Origin: Streptomyces tsukubensis
GTDB lineage: Bacteria; Actinomycetota; Actinomycetes; Streptomycetales; Streptomycetaceae
Direction: 5' to 3'
Length of the DNA stretch: 64,000 bases
Assembly (NCBI RefSeq): GCF_003932715.1
Contig: NZ_CP020700.1
Coordinates: forward strand, 7,338,501 to 7,402,500
Part shown: positions 37,388 to 45,692 of the stretch, piece by piece
Layout: every line of letters starts with the position of its first letter
How positions within the stretch are numbered: position 1 is the stretch's first letter
Translations under genes and position numbers: made by a program
The notes under the pieces: generated by a model
Told to the model about the DNA's origin: nothing
The model's input: the letters and a program-made list of their open reading frames with translations, nothing else
Database searches by the model: none

Positions 37388-37400
37388 GACACCTTGTGTC
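37388..37400. promoter_or_regulatory. Operator palindrome for the aldolase operon
   Basis: GACACCTTGTGTC is a perfect 5+3+5 inverted repeat next to a minus-strand TATAGT -10 hexamer at 37381-37386. The site would cover the -35 side of the aldolase promoter. It is likely bound by the divergent XRE-cupin protein. Confidence 0.5.
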
Positions 37401-37502
37401 ATGCGGGAAGGGTGGCCGGACGGCGGCACTCGCCGCCGGGCACATACTGGGTGTCCGGTCGGCCGGATTCCGGCGCTCCGGACGTCTGAAGGGAAGGAAC
37501 CA

Positions 37503-38075
37503 GTGATCAATCGGGTGCGGCAGCTGCGCAAGGAGCGGCTGATGACCCTGGATGTGCTCGCCGAGCGCGCCGGTGTCACCAAGAGCTATCTCTCCAAAGT
37601 CGAACGCGGGCACAGCGTCCCGTCGATCGCTGTCGGCGCCTCACTCGCCAGGGCCCTGGACGTCCCGCTGGACACCCTCTTCACCGATGCCGAAGAAGTC
37701 TCCGACGTCACCGTCACCCGGGCCGGTGACCGGCAGCCGCTCACCTCCGGCGAGGAGCCCGGCTCACGCTACGAGGGCATCGCGCTCCGGGCCGGCACCA
37801 AGCGGATGACACCCTTCATGCTGTACCCGCCGCACGACGCCGACCCGCTGCCCTTCCGGGACCATCCCGGCGAGGAGTTCCTCTTCGTCCACGAAGGCGA
37901 AATCGAGCTGTACTTTCCCGCGAAGTCCGTCACGCTCGGGCCGGGAGACTCCGCCTACTTCAAGGCGACCGCACCGCACAAGGTCGGCTCCCTGGGCACG
38001 GAACGGGCCGCCGTGCTCCTGCTGGTGTGCGACGACCGTGACGCGCCCGGGACGCCCCACCCGCACCTGCCCTGA
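37503..38075 (+). CDS. XRE-family regulator with cupin domain
   Basis: This 190-residue regulator has an N-terminal HTH-XRE (about residues 3-60, TLDVLAERAGVTKSYLSKVERG) and a C-terminal cupin-2 sensor (about 105-180, with HPGEEFLFVHEGEIELYF and GDSAYFKATAPHKVG). The cupin His/Glu set suggests a metal or small-molecule ligand. The GTG start follows AGGGAAGGAA. It presumably controls the divergent aldolase/lyase operon in response to its substrate. Confidence 0.88.
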   Translation: MINRVRQLRKERLMTLDVLAERAGVTKSYLSKVERGHSVPSIAVGASLARALDVPLDTLFTDAEEVSDVTVTRAGDRQPLTSGEEPGSRYEGIALRAGTKRMTPFMLYPPHDADPLPFRDHPGEEFLFVHEGEIELYFPAKSVTLGPGDSAYFKATAPHKVGSLGTERAAVLLLVCDDRDAPGTPHPHLP

Positions 38076-38108
38076 CGGGCGGGGGCCGGACGGCGTCCGC
38101 CGAGACTG

Positions 38109-39590
38109 CTAGCGGCGGCCCAGGGCGGTGGCGAGGGCATCGTCCACCAGCGCTGCCAGCTCTGCGTCGTCCTCTTCCGCTCCGGCCCAGGCGATATGCC
38201 CGTCCGGCCGGATCAGAGCGGCGCGCACGTCCTCCCAGCCGTCCGGGACCTGGTCGAGCGCCCCGCCCCGCACGGTGATCCGGTCCCCACCGCGGTCGTC
38301 GAGTACGCCCCGCGCCGTGAGGTCGAGCAGCAGATACCCGTCCGCCCGCAACAGCGCGAACAGGTCGGTGTCCGCGGCGGCGAAGGCGAGGGCGGGCGCG
38401 CGGGCACCGGTCAGGGGGTGCGCGTCCGGATCGGCGGCGGGATAGGCGACGTCGAGCGCGGTGAGGCGCCCGGCCAGTACATCGCTGAACTCCTTCGACC
38501 GCGGGATCATCCGGCTGAGCAGGGAGCGCAGTGCGAGCCCTTCGGGTGTGAAGCCGTGGAACAGATAGGTCTGGGCGCGGCTGTGCTCCATCAGCTGCTC
38601 ACCGATCGGATGCCGGTCGGTGTGATAGGTGTCCAGCAGGCCGTCCGAGGCCCACCCGTTGATGGTGGCGGCCAGCTTCCATCCGAGGTTGAACGCGTCC
38701 TGGACACCGACGTTCATGCCGACCCCGCCGGTGGGGTAGTGCTGGTGGGCGGCGTCGCCCGCGAGGACGACACGGCCGAGCCGGTAGTGGGTGGCCAGCC
38801 GGGTGGCGTTGCCGAATCGGGAGAGCCAGGACGGGTCGCGCATCCCGAAGTCGTCGCCCGCGATGCGGATCGTCTTCTGCCGCAGCTCCTCCATCGTGAA
38901 GTCGCCGGGCCACTCGGTGGTCGCGCTCGACGGGTCGGTGCCCGCGATGCGCCACCGGTCGCCGGGCAGCGGCACGACCATCAGACCGCCGTGCTCGGTG
39001 AAGCGGTTGAACCCGGGCGGCGGCGGGTTGTCGAACGCGACATCGCCCAGCCAGCCGAGGTACCTCGACGGAGTGCCGGGGAAGCCGATCCCGGCGGCCT
39101 CGCGCACGGTGCTCCTGGTGCCGTCACAGCCCGCGAGGTACTCCGCACGGATCTCGTACGGCCCCTCCGGTCCCTCCGCCCGGACCGTCACCGCATCCGC
39201 CTGCTCGGTGAATCCCGTCACCCGGTGCCCGCGCCGGATCGTCGCCCCGAGCGCGCGAGCATGCTCCTCGAACAGCTCCTCGGTGCGGGCCTGGGGGATG
39301 AAGAGGGTGTACGGGTACGGCGTATCCAGGACGGAGAAGTCGAGCCGGTCGGCGAGGTTCGCGAAATGGCCGGTGGAGATCCTCAGCGACTCGTCGAGGA
39401 ACCGCTCGTGCAGTCCGCGGCAGGCCAGCACCTCCACGCTGCGCGGATGCACGGTGAGCGCCTTGGACCGCTGGTCGACCTCGGTGCGCTGTTCCAACAC
39501 GGTGACGGAGACGTCGTTGAGCCGCAGTTCCGCGGCGAGCCAGAGCCCGACGGGACCGCCTCCGGCGATGACGACCTGCTGCGTTTCCAT
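38109..39590 (-). CDS. FAD-dependent aromatic monooxygenase (polyketide hydroxylase type)
   Basis: This 493-residue class A flavoprotein hydroxylase has GGGPVGLWLAAEL (residues 10-22) as FAD site, AGCDGTRSTVREAAGI as the DG motif, and VVLAGDAAHQHYPTGGVGMN as the GD motif. The C-terminal thioredoxin-like domain (about 390-490) is that of the PgaE/RdmE/rifampicin-hydroxylase group, enzymes that hydroxylate phenolic polyketides or inactivate antibiotics. It stands alone, with no polyketide genes near, so detoxification is plausible. Two copies of a GGTCAGTGACC palindrome lie upstream. Confidence 0.9.
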   Translation of the reverse strand: METQQVVIAGGGPVGLWLAAELRLNDVSVTVLEQRTEVDQRSKALTVHPRSVEVLACRGLHERFLDESLRISTGHFANLADRLDFSVLDTPYPYTLFIPQARTEELFEEHARALGATIRRGHRVTGFTEQADAVTVRAEGPEGPYEIRAEYLAGCDGTRSTVREAAGIGFPGTPSRYLGWLGDVAFDNPPPPGFNRFTEHGGLMVVPLPGDRWRIAGTDPSSATTEWPGDFTMEELRQKTIRIAGDDFGMRDPSWLSRFGNATRLATHYRLGRVVLAGDAAHQHYPTGGVGMNVGVQDAFNLGWKLAATINGWASDGLLDTYHTDRHPIGEQLMEHSRAQTYLFHGFTPEGLALRSLLSRMIPRSKEFSDVLAGRLTALDVAYPAADPDAHPLTGARAPALAFAAADTDLFALLRADGYLLLDLTARGVLDDRGGDRITVRGGALDQVPDGWEDVRAALIRPDGHIAWAGAEEDDAELAALVDDALATALGRR

Positions 39591-39640
39591 ACGACCACCC
39601 CTGGGGTCGGCGGCGCCGTGGTCCTGGCGCCGCGACGGCT

Positions 39641-39689
39641 CTAGGTCAGTGACCCAGACTCGATATCGAAGTAAACTAGGTCAGTGACC
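39641..39689. promoter_or_regulatory. Duplicated operator upstream of the monooxygenase
   Basis: CTAGGTCAGTGACC occurs at 39641-39654 and again at 39676-39689; each contains the perfect palindrome GGTCA-G-TGACC. The copies are 35 bp apart. The GTG inside the second copy starts a short plus-strand frame beginning MTKTLGGGVEPATE, which has the look of a TetR-type N-terminus but runs into the antisense of the kinase gene. Confidence 0.65.
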
Positions 39690-39751
39690 AAGACGCTAGG
39701 CGGGGGAGTGGAACCGGCCACGGAGCGGTCCGGGGCAGGCGGCCCGGAGAG

Positions 39752-41263
39752 TCAGGCGGACCTGTCCGCCTGCTCTCTCACCCCGCCCGCGCCCTCGGCC
39801 GGGGGCCCGGTGGGCTGCGCACCGCGGCGCAGCGGCAGCCGTACGGTGAACACCGTCGCGCCGGGACTGCTCGTCAGTTCGATGGTGCCGCCGTGGGCAC
39901 GGATCAGGGAGTCCGCGACCGACAGGCCCAAGCCGCTGCCACCGCGGTCGCGGGTACGGGCCTGGTTCACCCGGTAGAAACGGCCGAAGACCCGTGCGCG
40001 GTCGGCGGGCGGGATCCCGGGGCCGGTGTCGGCCACCGTGATCAGGGCCTCGCTGCCCGTCGCCGCCACGGAGACCGACACCTCGGTGCCCGGCGGGGTG
40101 TGCACGGCCGCGTTGGCCAGCAGATTGTCCAGCACTTGGCGCAGGCGTTGCGTGTCCACCGCCGGACACACTGCGGCAGGTCCGGTCGTCATCCGCAGCG
40201 GATGGTCGGGATGGCTCGCGCGGAATGCGTCCGCGGCCTGGTGCACCAGCTCCACGAGATCCGTCTCCACCAGCCGCAGCGGGGTCTCCGCCTCCGACGC
40301 GTCCAGTCGGGCGAGGAGCAGCAGATCGTCCAGGAGGAAGCCCATCCGGGCCGCCTCCGCGCGCAGCCGGGACAGATGATTGTCGCGTTCCTCCGGGGCG
40401 TTCGCCGCCGCGTACTGGAACAGGTCCGCGTAGCCGCGTACCGACGTCAGCGGGGTGCGCAGTTCGTGCGAGGCGTCCGCGACGAACTGCCGCAGGCGCT
40501 GCTCGGCCTCCGCGCGTACCGCCAGCGAGTCGTCGATGTGCTCCAGCATGGTGTTGAACGCGGTCCGCAGTTCCTCCATCTCCGGCCCGCCGCCCCGGGG
40601 GTCGGCGCGCAGCGGCAGCCGGGCCGCCGACTCGGTCAGATCGTGCGAGGTGATGCTGTGCGCGGTGTGCGCCATATCGCTCAGCGGCTTCAGCCCGCGC
40701 CGCAGCGTCCGCCGGCCGAACACCACCAGAGCCAGCAGCGCCAGGGCGAAGGCGATCACCTGCACCGTGATCAGCCGGGTGACGGTGTTGTCGATGTCGG
40801 TGGTCGGCGCGGCCGTCACCAGGACCACCCCGGGCTTCACCTCGCAGGCCCGCAGCCGGTAGGTGCCCTCCCGGCCCAGCGGCCGGGTGTCGAAGAGATC
40901 GTCGGCCCGCGAGTCGACGAGCCGCTCGGCGAGCGCGGCGAACGCGGTGCTGTCCTCGGGCAGCGCGGCCGGCTGCCGCAGCCGCGGCTCCCCGTCGGAG
41001 ACCTCGTACACCGCCTGGTACCAGCCCAGATACGTCTCCCGCCGGACCGCGCCGTGTTCGACGGCGTCCTTCGCCTGCACCACCTGGGCCGACTTCATCC
41101 GATCGCCGAGCTGCCGCTCCAGATAGTCGTGCATATACGTGGTCAGTACGGTGCCGACCACCGCGAACACCGTCAGCGACAGCACCCCGAGGCCGAGCGC
41201 GAGCCGGGTGCCCAGACGCAGCCTGCCGTAGGTGTGCCGCAGCCCCCTGAGCGCCCGCTTCAC
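39752..41263 (-). CDS. Sensor histidine kinase
   Basis: This 503-residue membrane kinase has TM1 at about residues 20-42, an extracytoplasmic sensor region of about 120 residues, TM2 at about 163-183, HAMP at about 184-245, HisKA with phosphoacceptor His266 in ASHELRTPLTSVRGY, and a HATPase with N box DNLLANAAVH, G1 DTGPGIP and G2 GGSGLGLSV. It overlaps the regulator gene by ATGA and will phosphorylate it. The divergent ferric-reductase/flavin module is the likely target. A short hairpin lies at its 3' end (39754-39771). Confidence 0.92.
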   Translation of the reverse strand: MKRALRGLRHTYGRLRLGTRLALGLGVLSLTVFAVVGTVLTTYMHDYLERQLGDRMKSAQVVQAKDAVEHGAVRRETYLGWYQAVYEVSDGEPRLRQPAALPEDSTAFAALAERLVDSRADDLFDTRPLGREGTYRLRACEVKPGVVLVTAAPTTDIDNTVTRLITVQVIAFALALLALVVFGRRTLRRGLKPLSDMAHTAHSITSHDLTESAARLPLRADPRGGGPEMEELRTAFNTMLEHIDDSLAVRAEAEQRLRQFVADASHELRTPLTSVRGYADLFQYAAANAPEERDNHLSRLRAEAARMGFLLDDLLLLARLDASEAETPLRLVETDLVELVHQAADAFRASHPDHPLRMTTGPAAVCPAVDTQRLRQVLDNLLANAAVHTPPGTEVSVSVAATGSEALITVADTGPGIPPADRARVFGRFYRVNQARTRDRGGSGLGLSVADSLIRAHGGTIELTSSPGATVFTVRLPLRRGAQPTGPPAEGAGGVREQADRSA

Positions 41264-41949
41264 TCGGCGGCCCCTCTGATGACGTACCCGAAGCCGCGGA
41301 CCGTACGGATCAGCGGCTCACCGGTCTCGTCCAGCTTGCGGCGGAGCCTGCTCACCACCAGTTCCACGACGTTCGACCGCCCCCCGAAGCCGTACTCCCA
41401 CACATGGTCCAGGATCTGAGCCTTGGTCAGCACGGTCGGGGAGCGGCGCATCAGATAACGCAGCACCTCGTACTCGGTGGGGGTGAGGGTGAGGAGCCGG
41501 TCCGCCCGGCGCACTTCACGGGTGTCCTCGTCCATGGAGAGATCGCCCACCCGCAGCACCGAGCGCTGGAAACCGGGCCCCGCGCTGCGCCGCAGCACGG
41601 TCCGCAGCCGGGCCATCAGCTCCTCCACCGCGAACGGCTTCACCAGATAGTCGTCCCCGCCCCGGGTCAGCCCCGCCACCCGGTCCGCGACGCCGTCCCG
41701 GGCGGTGAGGAAGACCACCGGCACCATCGTCCCGGAACGCCGTAGCCGGTCCAGCACCCCGAAGCCGTCCACGTCCGGCAGCATCACGTCCAGCACCACG
41801 ATGTCCGGATGGAACTCGGCCGCGATCCGCAGCGCGTCATCGCCGGTGTTCGCCGTCATCGCGTCCCAGCCCTCGTAGCGGGCGACCGTCGCGACGAGGT
41901 CGGCGATCGGCGGGTCGTCGTCCACCACCAGCACTCGAACTCTGTCCAC
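41260..41949 (-). CDS. OmpR-family response regulator
   Basis: This 229-residue regulator has a receiver domain with acidic pocket VVDDD, phosphorylation site Asp54 in LDVMLPD, Thr in FLTARD and Lys in LVKPF. A winged-helix effector domain (about 130-225) has LTPTEYEVLRYLM and NVVELVVSRLRRKL. GTG41949 is the start that gives the normal N-terminus. The gene is divergent from the ferric-reductase-like gene across about 150 bp, where its target promoter presumably lies. Confidence 0.92.
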   Translation of the reverse strand: MDRVRVLVVDDDPPIADLVATVARYEGWDAMTANTGDDALRIAAEFHPDIVVLDVMLPDVDGFGVLDRLRRSGTMVPVVFLTARDGVADRVAGLTRGGDDYLVKPFAVEELMARLRTVLRRSAGPGFQRSVLRVGDLSMDEDTREVRRADRLLTLTPTEYEVLRYLMRRSPTVLTKAQILDHVWEYGFGGRSNVVELVVSRLRRKLDETGEPLIRTVRGFGYVIRGAAE

Positions 41950-42101
41950 CCGTCCATACTGCGGCACGCCGCCGCTCGCACCAGACCCCGTCGACGAACC
42001 GGCGCCGATCGGTAGGCACTTGAAAGCCGGACGACAGGGATTCGACAGCTTCCGCCCGCCAAGCTCGGGTGCACCGATTCCCGACCGAGGAGCTGCCGTC
42101 C

Positions 42102-43439
42102 GTGACGACTGTCGAAGCACGTCCCGGCCCCACCCGGGGCATACGGCCGAAAGTGGTCGCCCGCACCGGTCTGCAAGCCGGATTCGCCGTGAACGCGGCC
42201 ATCGTGGCGTACCTCTTCGTCCAGGCCGGATTCGCCTCGAACGCCCTGATCGTGCTGGGCCGGTTGACCGGCCTGTACGCCGCGCTGCTGATGGCCTTCC
42301 AACTGTTCCTGATGGCCCGGCTGCCGTGGCTCGACCGGCGGATCGGCATGGACCGGCTCGCCGGCTGGCACCGCTGGAACGGCTTCCTCCTGCTGTGGCT
42401 GCTCCTCGGCCACGCCGTCTTCATCGTGTTCGGATACGCCCGGCCCACAGGCAGGGATCCGGTCGATCAGACGGTCGAACTCGCCGAGACCGTCGAGGGT
42501 GTTCTGCGGGCCGTCGTCGCGCTGCTGCTGATCCTCGTGGTCGGCGCGGTGTCCGCCCGCTTCGCCCGGCGCCGGCTGGCCTACGAGACCTGGCACTTCA
42601 TCCACCTCTACACCTACCTCGCCGTGGCGCTGGCCTTCACCCACCAGGTCGCGGCCGGTACCACCTTCACCTCCTCCGACCTCGCCACGGCCTACTGGTA
42701 CGCGCTGTGGGGCAGCGCGCTCGGCGCGGTGGCCGTCGGCCGCATCCTGCTGCCGCTGTGGCGCAACTGGCGGCACAAGCTGGTGGTCACCGCCGTCGTC
42801 CCCGAATCGGACAACGTCGTCTCCATCCATCTCACCGGCCGTGACCTGGACCGGCTGCCGGCCCGCGCCGGGCAGTTCTTCCTGTGGCGGTTCCTCACCC
42901 GCGACCGCTGGTGGCAGGCCAACCCGTACTCCCTGTCGGCCGCGCCCGACGGCCGTACCCTCCGGCTCACCGCCAAGGCCGCCGGTGCAGGCAGCGCCGC
43001 CCTGCGCCAGGTCAAGCCGGGCACCCGGGTCTTCGCCGAGGGCCCCTATGGGGCCTTCACCACCCTGCACCGCACCCGCCCGGACACCGTGCTGATCGCA
43101 GGCGGTGTCGGAGTCACCCCGATCCGCGCGCTGCTGGAGGAGTTGCCCGGCCATACCGTCGTCCTCTACCGCGTCGGCAGCGACAAGGACGCCGTCCTCC
43201 ACCGGGAACTGCACGAACTGGCCCTCGCCCGCAGCGCCGAACTGCACCTGATCACCGGCCCGATCGCGCCGGACCCACTCGCCCCGCACGCCCTGGCCGG
43301 GCTGGTACCGGACATCGCCGACCGGGACGTATACGTCTGCGGACCGCCCGGCATGACCACCGCGGTCCTCCGCAGCCTGCGTGAACTGGGCGTACCCAAA
43401 CCGCAGATCCACTTCGAACGGTTCAGCCTGGCCGGCTGA
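42102..43439 (+). CDS. Ferric-reductase-like transmembrane flavoprotein
   Basis: This 445-residue protein has a ferric-reductase-like heme membrane domain (about residues 20-220; candidate heme histidines in GWHRWNGF, LLGHAVF and TWHFIHLYTY plus FTHQVAAG). A cytosolic FNR module follows (about 225-440) with FAD motif NPYSLSAAP, the NAD(P) segment IAGGVGVTPIRALL and CGPPGM. It should move electrons from NAD(P)H across the membrane. GTG42102 is preferred because GAGGAG lies 10 bases upstream. The FMN-carrier and ApbE genes follow on the same strand. Confidence 0.9.
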   Translation: MTTVEARPGPTRGIRPKVVARTGLQAGFAVNAAIVAYLFVQAGFASNALIVLGRLTGLYAALLMAFQLFLMARLPWLDRRIGMDRLAGWHRWNGFLLLWLLLGHAVFIVFGYARPTGRDPVDQTVELAETVEGVLRAVVALLLILVVGAVSARFARRRLAYETWHFIHLYTYLAVALAFTHQVAAGTTFTSSDLATAYWYALWGSALGAVAVGRILLPLWRNWRHKLVVTAVVPESDNVVSIHLTGRDLDRLPARAGQFFLWRFLTRDRWWQANPYSLSAAPDGRTLRLTAKAAGAGSAALRQVKPGTRVFAEGPYGAFTTLHRTRPDTVLIAGGVGVTPIRALLEELPGHTVVLYRVGSDKDAVLHRELHELALARSAELHLITGPIAPDPLAPHALAGLVPDIADRDVYVCGPPGMTTAVLRSLRELGVPKPQIHFERFSLAG

Positions 43440-43525
43440 CCGCGGCGGACCGGCCCCGGCCGACCCACCCGGCCGACACCCCTCGCCGGTACGGAATCGG
43501 CCGGCGAAGCGACAAGGAAGTGACT

Positions 43526-43933
43526 GTGAAGCGAGTACTGCCCGTCCTTGCCCTGACCGTGATCGGTGTGATTCCGGTGTGGCGCTACGCGCCCTCCCAC
43601 GGCAACGGCTCCACCACCCTGACGGCCCCGCCGTCCGCGCCCTCCCCGCCCGCCGGGACCTCCGGCCCCGGCGCCGTCGTCCTCGCCGGGCCCGTGATCG
43701 ACACCGAGAAGGGTCCCGTGCAGGTCGAGGTCGCCTTCGAAGGCGACACGATCAGCGCCGTACGGATGCTCCGGCAGCCGGACCATCCCCAGACCCACGC
43801 AGCCGTGCCCACGCTCATCGAGGACACCCTGCGGCTCCAGGGGGCCGATATCGACACGATCTCCGGAGCGACCATCACCAGCGACGCCTACAAGGACTCC
43901 CTCCAAGCCGCAATCGACGCGAAAGGCAACTGA
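43526..43933 (+). CDS. FMN-binding domain protein (flavinylation substrate)
   Basis: This 135-residue protein has an N-terminal hydrophobic anchor or signal (residues 3-19), a Ser/Pro/Thr-rich linker and a C-terminal FMN_bind domain. The flavinylation motif DTISGATITSDAY places Thr116 as the residue that ApbE esterifies with FMN, as in NqrC and RnfG. It is predicted to sit outside the membrane as a one-flavin electron carrier fed by the ferric-reductase-like protein. GTG43526 fits AAGGA spacing better than GTG43520. The ApbE gene starts one base after its stop. Confidence 0.9.
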   Translation: MKRVLPVLALTVIGVIPVWRYAPSHGNGSTTLTAPPSAPSPPAGTSGPGAVVLAGPVIDTEKGPVQVEVAFEGDTISAVRMLRQPDHPQTHAAVPTLIEDTLRLQGADIDTISGATITSDAYKDSLQAAIDAKGN

Positions 43934-43934
43934 T

Positions 43935-45638
43935 ATGCACCGGACGGAACACGTGATGGGCTTCCCCGTCTCACTGCGGATCGACGACAAGGACGTGCCC
44001 GAAGGGCTCGCCGACGCGGTGTTCGGGTGGCTGCAAGAGGCCGACAGGCGATTCAGCCCGTTCAAACCGGACAGCGAGGTGAGCCGGCTCGACCGGGGCG
44101 ACATCGGGCCGGACGACATCAGCGCGGACCTGGCGGAGGTGCTGCTCCTGTCGGAGCGGTACCGGACCGAGACCGGGGGCGCCTTCGACATACGGCTGCC
44201 GGGGCGAGGGCTCGACCCCAGCGCGGTGGTGAAGGGATGGTCCGTCCAGCGGGCCGCGCTGCTGCTGAAGGAGGCGGGGGTACGGAGGTTCTGCCTGAAC
44301 GCCGGGGGTGACGTGGTGGTCGGTGGAGGACCTTGGCGGGTGGGGGTGCGCCATCCCGAGATCTCGGATCAGGTGTGTGTGGTCCTGGAGCTCAGCGACG
44401 GAGCGGTGGCCACTTCCGCACGGTACGAGCGGGGGAACCACATCGTCGACGGGCGCACGGGACTGCCCGCGACGGATTTACTGAGCCTGACGGTCGTCGC
44501 CCCCACGCTGACCGAGGCGGACGCGACGGCGACCGCCGCGTTCGCACTCGGTGCCGAAGGGATCGCCTGGGCCTCCGGGCGGGACGGGTGCGAGGTCTTC
44601 GCCGTCGACGCGGAGCGCCGGGTGCGGCGAAGCAGCGGACTGCCCGTCGCAGCCCGGGACGAGGGAGCCGGAGGCGCCGAACCGGCGGACCCCTCGCTCC
44701 CGGCGCCCGCTCCCACCACCGTCCCGCCCACTCTCCACGAGAGGTCCACCGGCCGCCGGGACATGACGGACCGCAAACGGCGTATGAGCCGTCGTTCCCT
44801 CCTTGCCGCGGGTGGCGCGGGCGTCACCGCCATCGGGCTGAGCGGTGTCCACCTCGCCACCACCGACTCGGAGGCGGCGGCCACGGTGACCTCCTCCGCC
44901 TCCGGCTCCCCCTCCGCGCCGGACCTGATGCCGCTGGTGAAGGAGACCACCGAAGGCCCGTACTACCTCGACTACGACAAGCACCGCGTCGACATCACCG
45001 AGGGCAGGCCCGGCACACCGCTGGAGCTGCGCATCCAGGTGCTGAACGCGAAGAACGGCAAGCCGGTGCCCGAGGCGGCGGTCGACATCTGGCAGTGCGA
45101 CGCACTCGGCATCTACTCCGGGTACGAGGAGACCTCGGAGGCCATGAACGAGGGCGAACTGGTCTTCGACGGCCCGATCCCGAAGCTGCCGCCGGACAGC
45201 AAAACCACCTACCTGCGCGGCTTCCAGATGACCGGCAGGGACGGCTGGGTACGCTTCCGTACCGTCTTCCCCGGCTGGTACACCGGGCGGACCGTGCACA
45301 TCCACGCCAAGGTGCACACCAGGGGCGTCCTGCTGGACCGGGCGTACGCCCAGGGCGTCACCGTGCACACCGGACAGGTCTTCTTCCCCGAGGACCTCAC
45401 CGCGGCGGTCAGCAGGGTACGGCCGTACACGCGGAACGACCTGCCCCGCACCACCAACGCCACGGACCCCTTCTACTCCGGTGACACGGCCGCCGACGGT
45501 CTGCTCACGGTGGAGTGGGACCGTACCGACGCGACCAGGCCGATCCGCGCGTCCATCAGGACCGCCGTCGACCTGGACGCGATCAACCCGGGACGGAGGG
45601 GCAACCCGCCGCCCGGCCCGGTCCGCCCGGGCCCCTGA
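43935..45638 (+). CDS. apbE: ApbE FAD:protein FMN transferase in frame with an intradiol dioxygenase-like domain
   Basis: This single 567-codon frame encodes two parts. Residues 1-245 are ApbE, which transfers FMN from FAD to a protein Thr: EADRRFSPFKPDSEVSRLD, VVKGWSVQRAA, CLNAGGDVVVGG, SARYERGNHIVDGRTG and the metal-binding LTEADATATAAFALG are present. After a Pro/Ala linker, residues 277-567 are a Tat-signal intradiol dioxygenase-like protein. The natural ApbE target lies one gene upstream. A Tat signal in the middle of a chain is unusual, so an internal start at 44763 may produce the second part separately. Whether the fusion is translated is not decidable here. Confidence 0.8.
   Translation: MHRTEHVMGFPVSLRIDDKDVPEGLADAVFGWLQEADRRFSPFKPDSEVSRLDRGDIGPDDISADLAEVLLLSERYRTETGGAFDIRLPGRGLDPSAVVKGWSVQRAALLLKEAGVRRFCLNAGGDVVVGGGPWRVGVRHPEISDQVCVVLELSDGAVATSARYERGNHIVDGRTGLPATDLLSLTVVAPTLTEADATATAAFALGAEGIAWASGRDGCEVFAVDAERRVRRSSGLPVAARDEGAGGAEPADPSLPAPAPTTVPPTLHERSTGRRDMTDRKRRMSRRSLLAAGGAGVTAIGLSGVHLATTDSEAAATVTSSASGSPSAPDLMPLVKETTEGPYYLDYDKHRVDITEGRPGTPLELRIQVLNAKNGKPVPEAAVDIWQCDALGIYSGYEETSEAMNEGELVFDGPIPKLPPDSKTTYLRGFQMTGRDGWVRFRTVFPGWYTGRTVHIHAKVHTRGVLLDRAYAQGVTVHTGQVFFPEDLTAAVSRVRPYTRNDLPRTTNATDPFYSGDTAADGLLTVEWDRTDATRPIRASIRTAVDLDAINPGRRGNPPPGPVRPGP
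44763..45638 (+). CDS. Intradiol ring-cleavage dioxygenase-like protein with Tat signal (internal start)
   Basis: From ATG44763 the frame gives 291 residues beginning with a twin-arginine signal (RKRRMSRRSLLAAGG and a hydrophobic stretch to about residue 35). The mature part has ETTEGPYYLDY, VDIWQCDALGIYSGY, RGFQMTGRDGWVRFRTVFPG and the iron-ligand region GRTVHIHAKVH, typical of the intradiol dioxygenase superfamily (catechol or hydroxyquinol cleavage, protein secreted). A weak ribosome site (GAGAGG, about 20 bases upstream) makes independent initiation uncertain; translation through from apbE is the alternative. Confidence 0.6.
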   Translation: MTDRKRRMSRRSLLAAGGAGVTAIGLSGVHLATTDSEAAATVTSSASGSPSAPDLMPLVKETTEGPYYLDYDKHRVDITEGRPGTPLELRIQVLNAKNGKPVPEAAVDIWQCDALGIYSGYEETSEAMNEGELVFDGPIPKLPPDSKTTYLRGFQMTGRDGWVRFRTVFPGWYTGRTVHIHAKVHTRGVLLDRAYAQGVTVHTGQVFFPEDLTAAVSRVRPYTRNDLPRTTNATDPFYSGDTAADGLLTVEWDRTDATRPIRASIRTAVDLDAINPGRRGNPPPGPVRPGP

Positions 45639-45663
45639 CAACCGGGGTCCTCCGCCTCGAAGG

Positions 45664-45681
45664 TGCACTGAACGGCGTGCA
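45664..45681. promoter_or_regulatory. TetR operator candidate
   Basis: TGCACTGAACGGCGTGCA has 5-bp inverted arms TGCAC/GTGCA and lies 11 bp before the tetR ATG. It is suited to autoregulation. Confidence 0.4.
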
Positions 45682-45692
45682 ACCATAGGTCG

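Noticed and set aside
44027..45484. Alternative-frame reading of the apbE/dioxygenase region as a frameshifted gene
   Set aside because: Both domains read cleanly in one frame from 43935 to 45638; other frames are Arg/Gly-rich noise.
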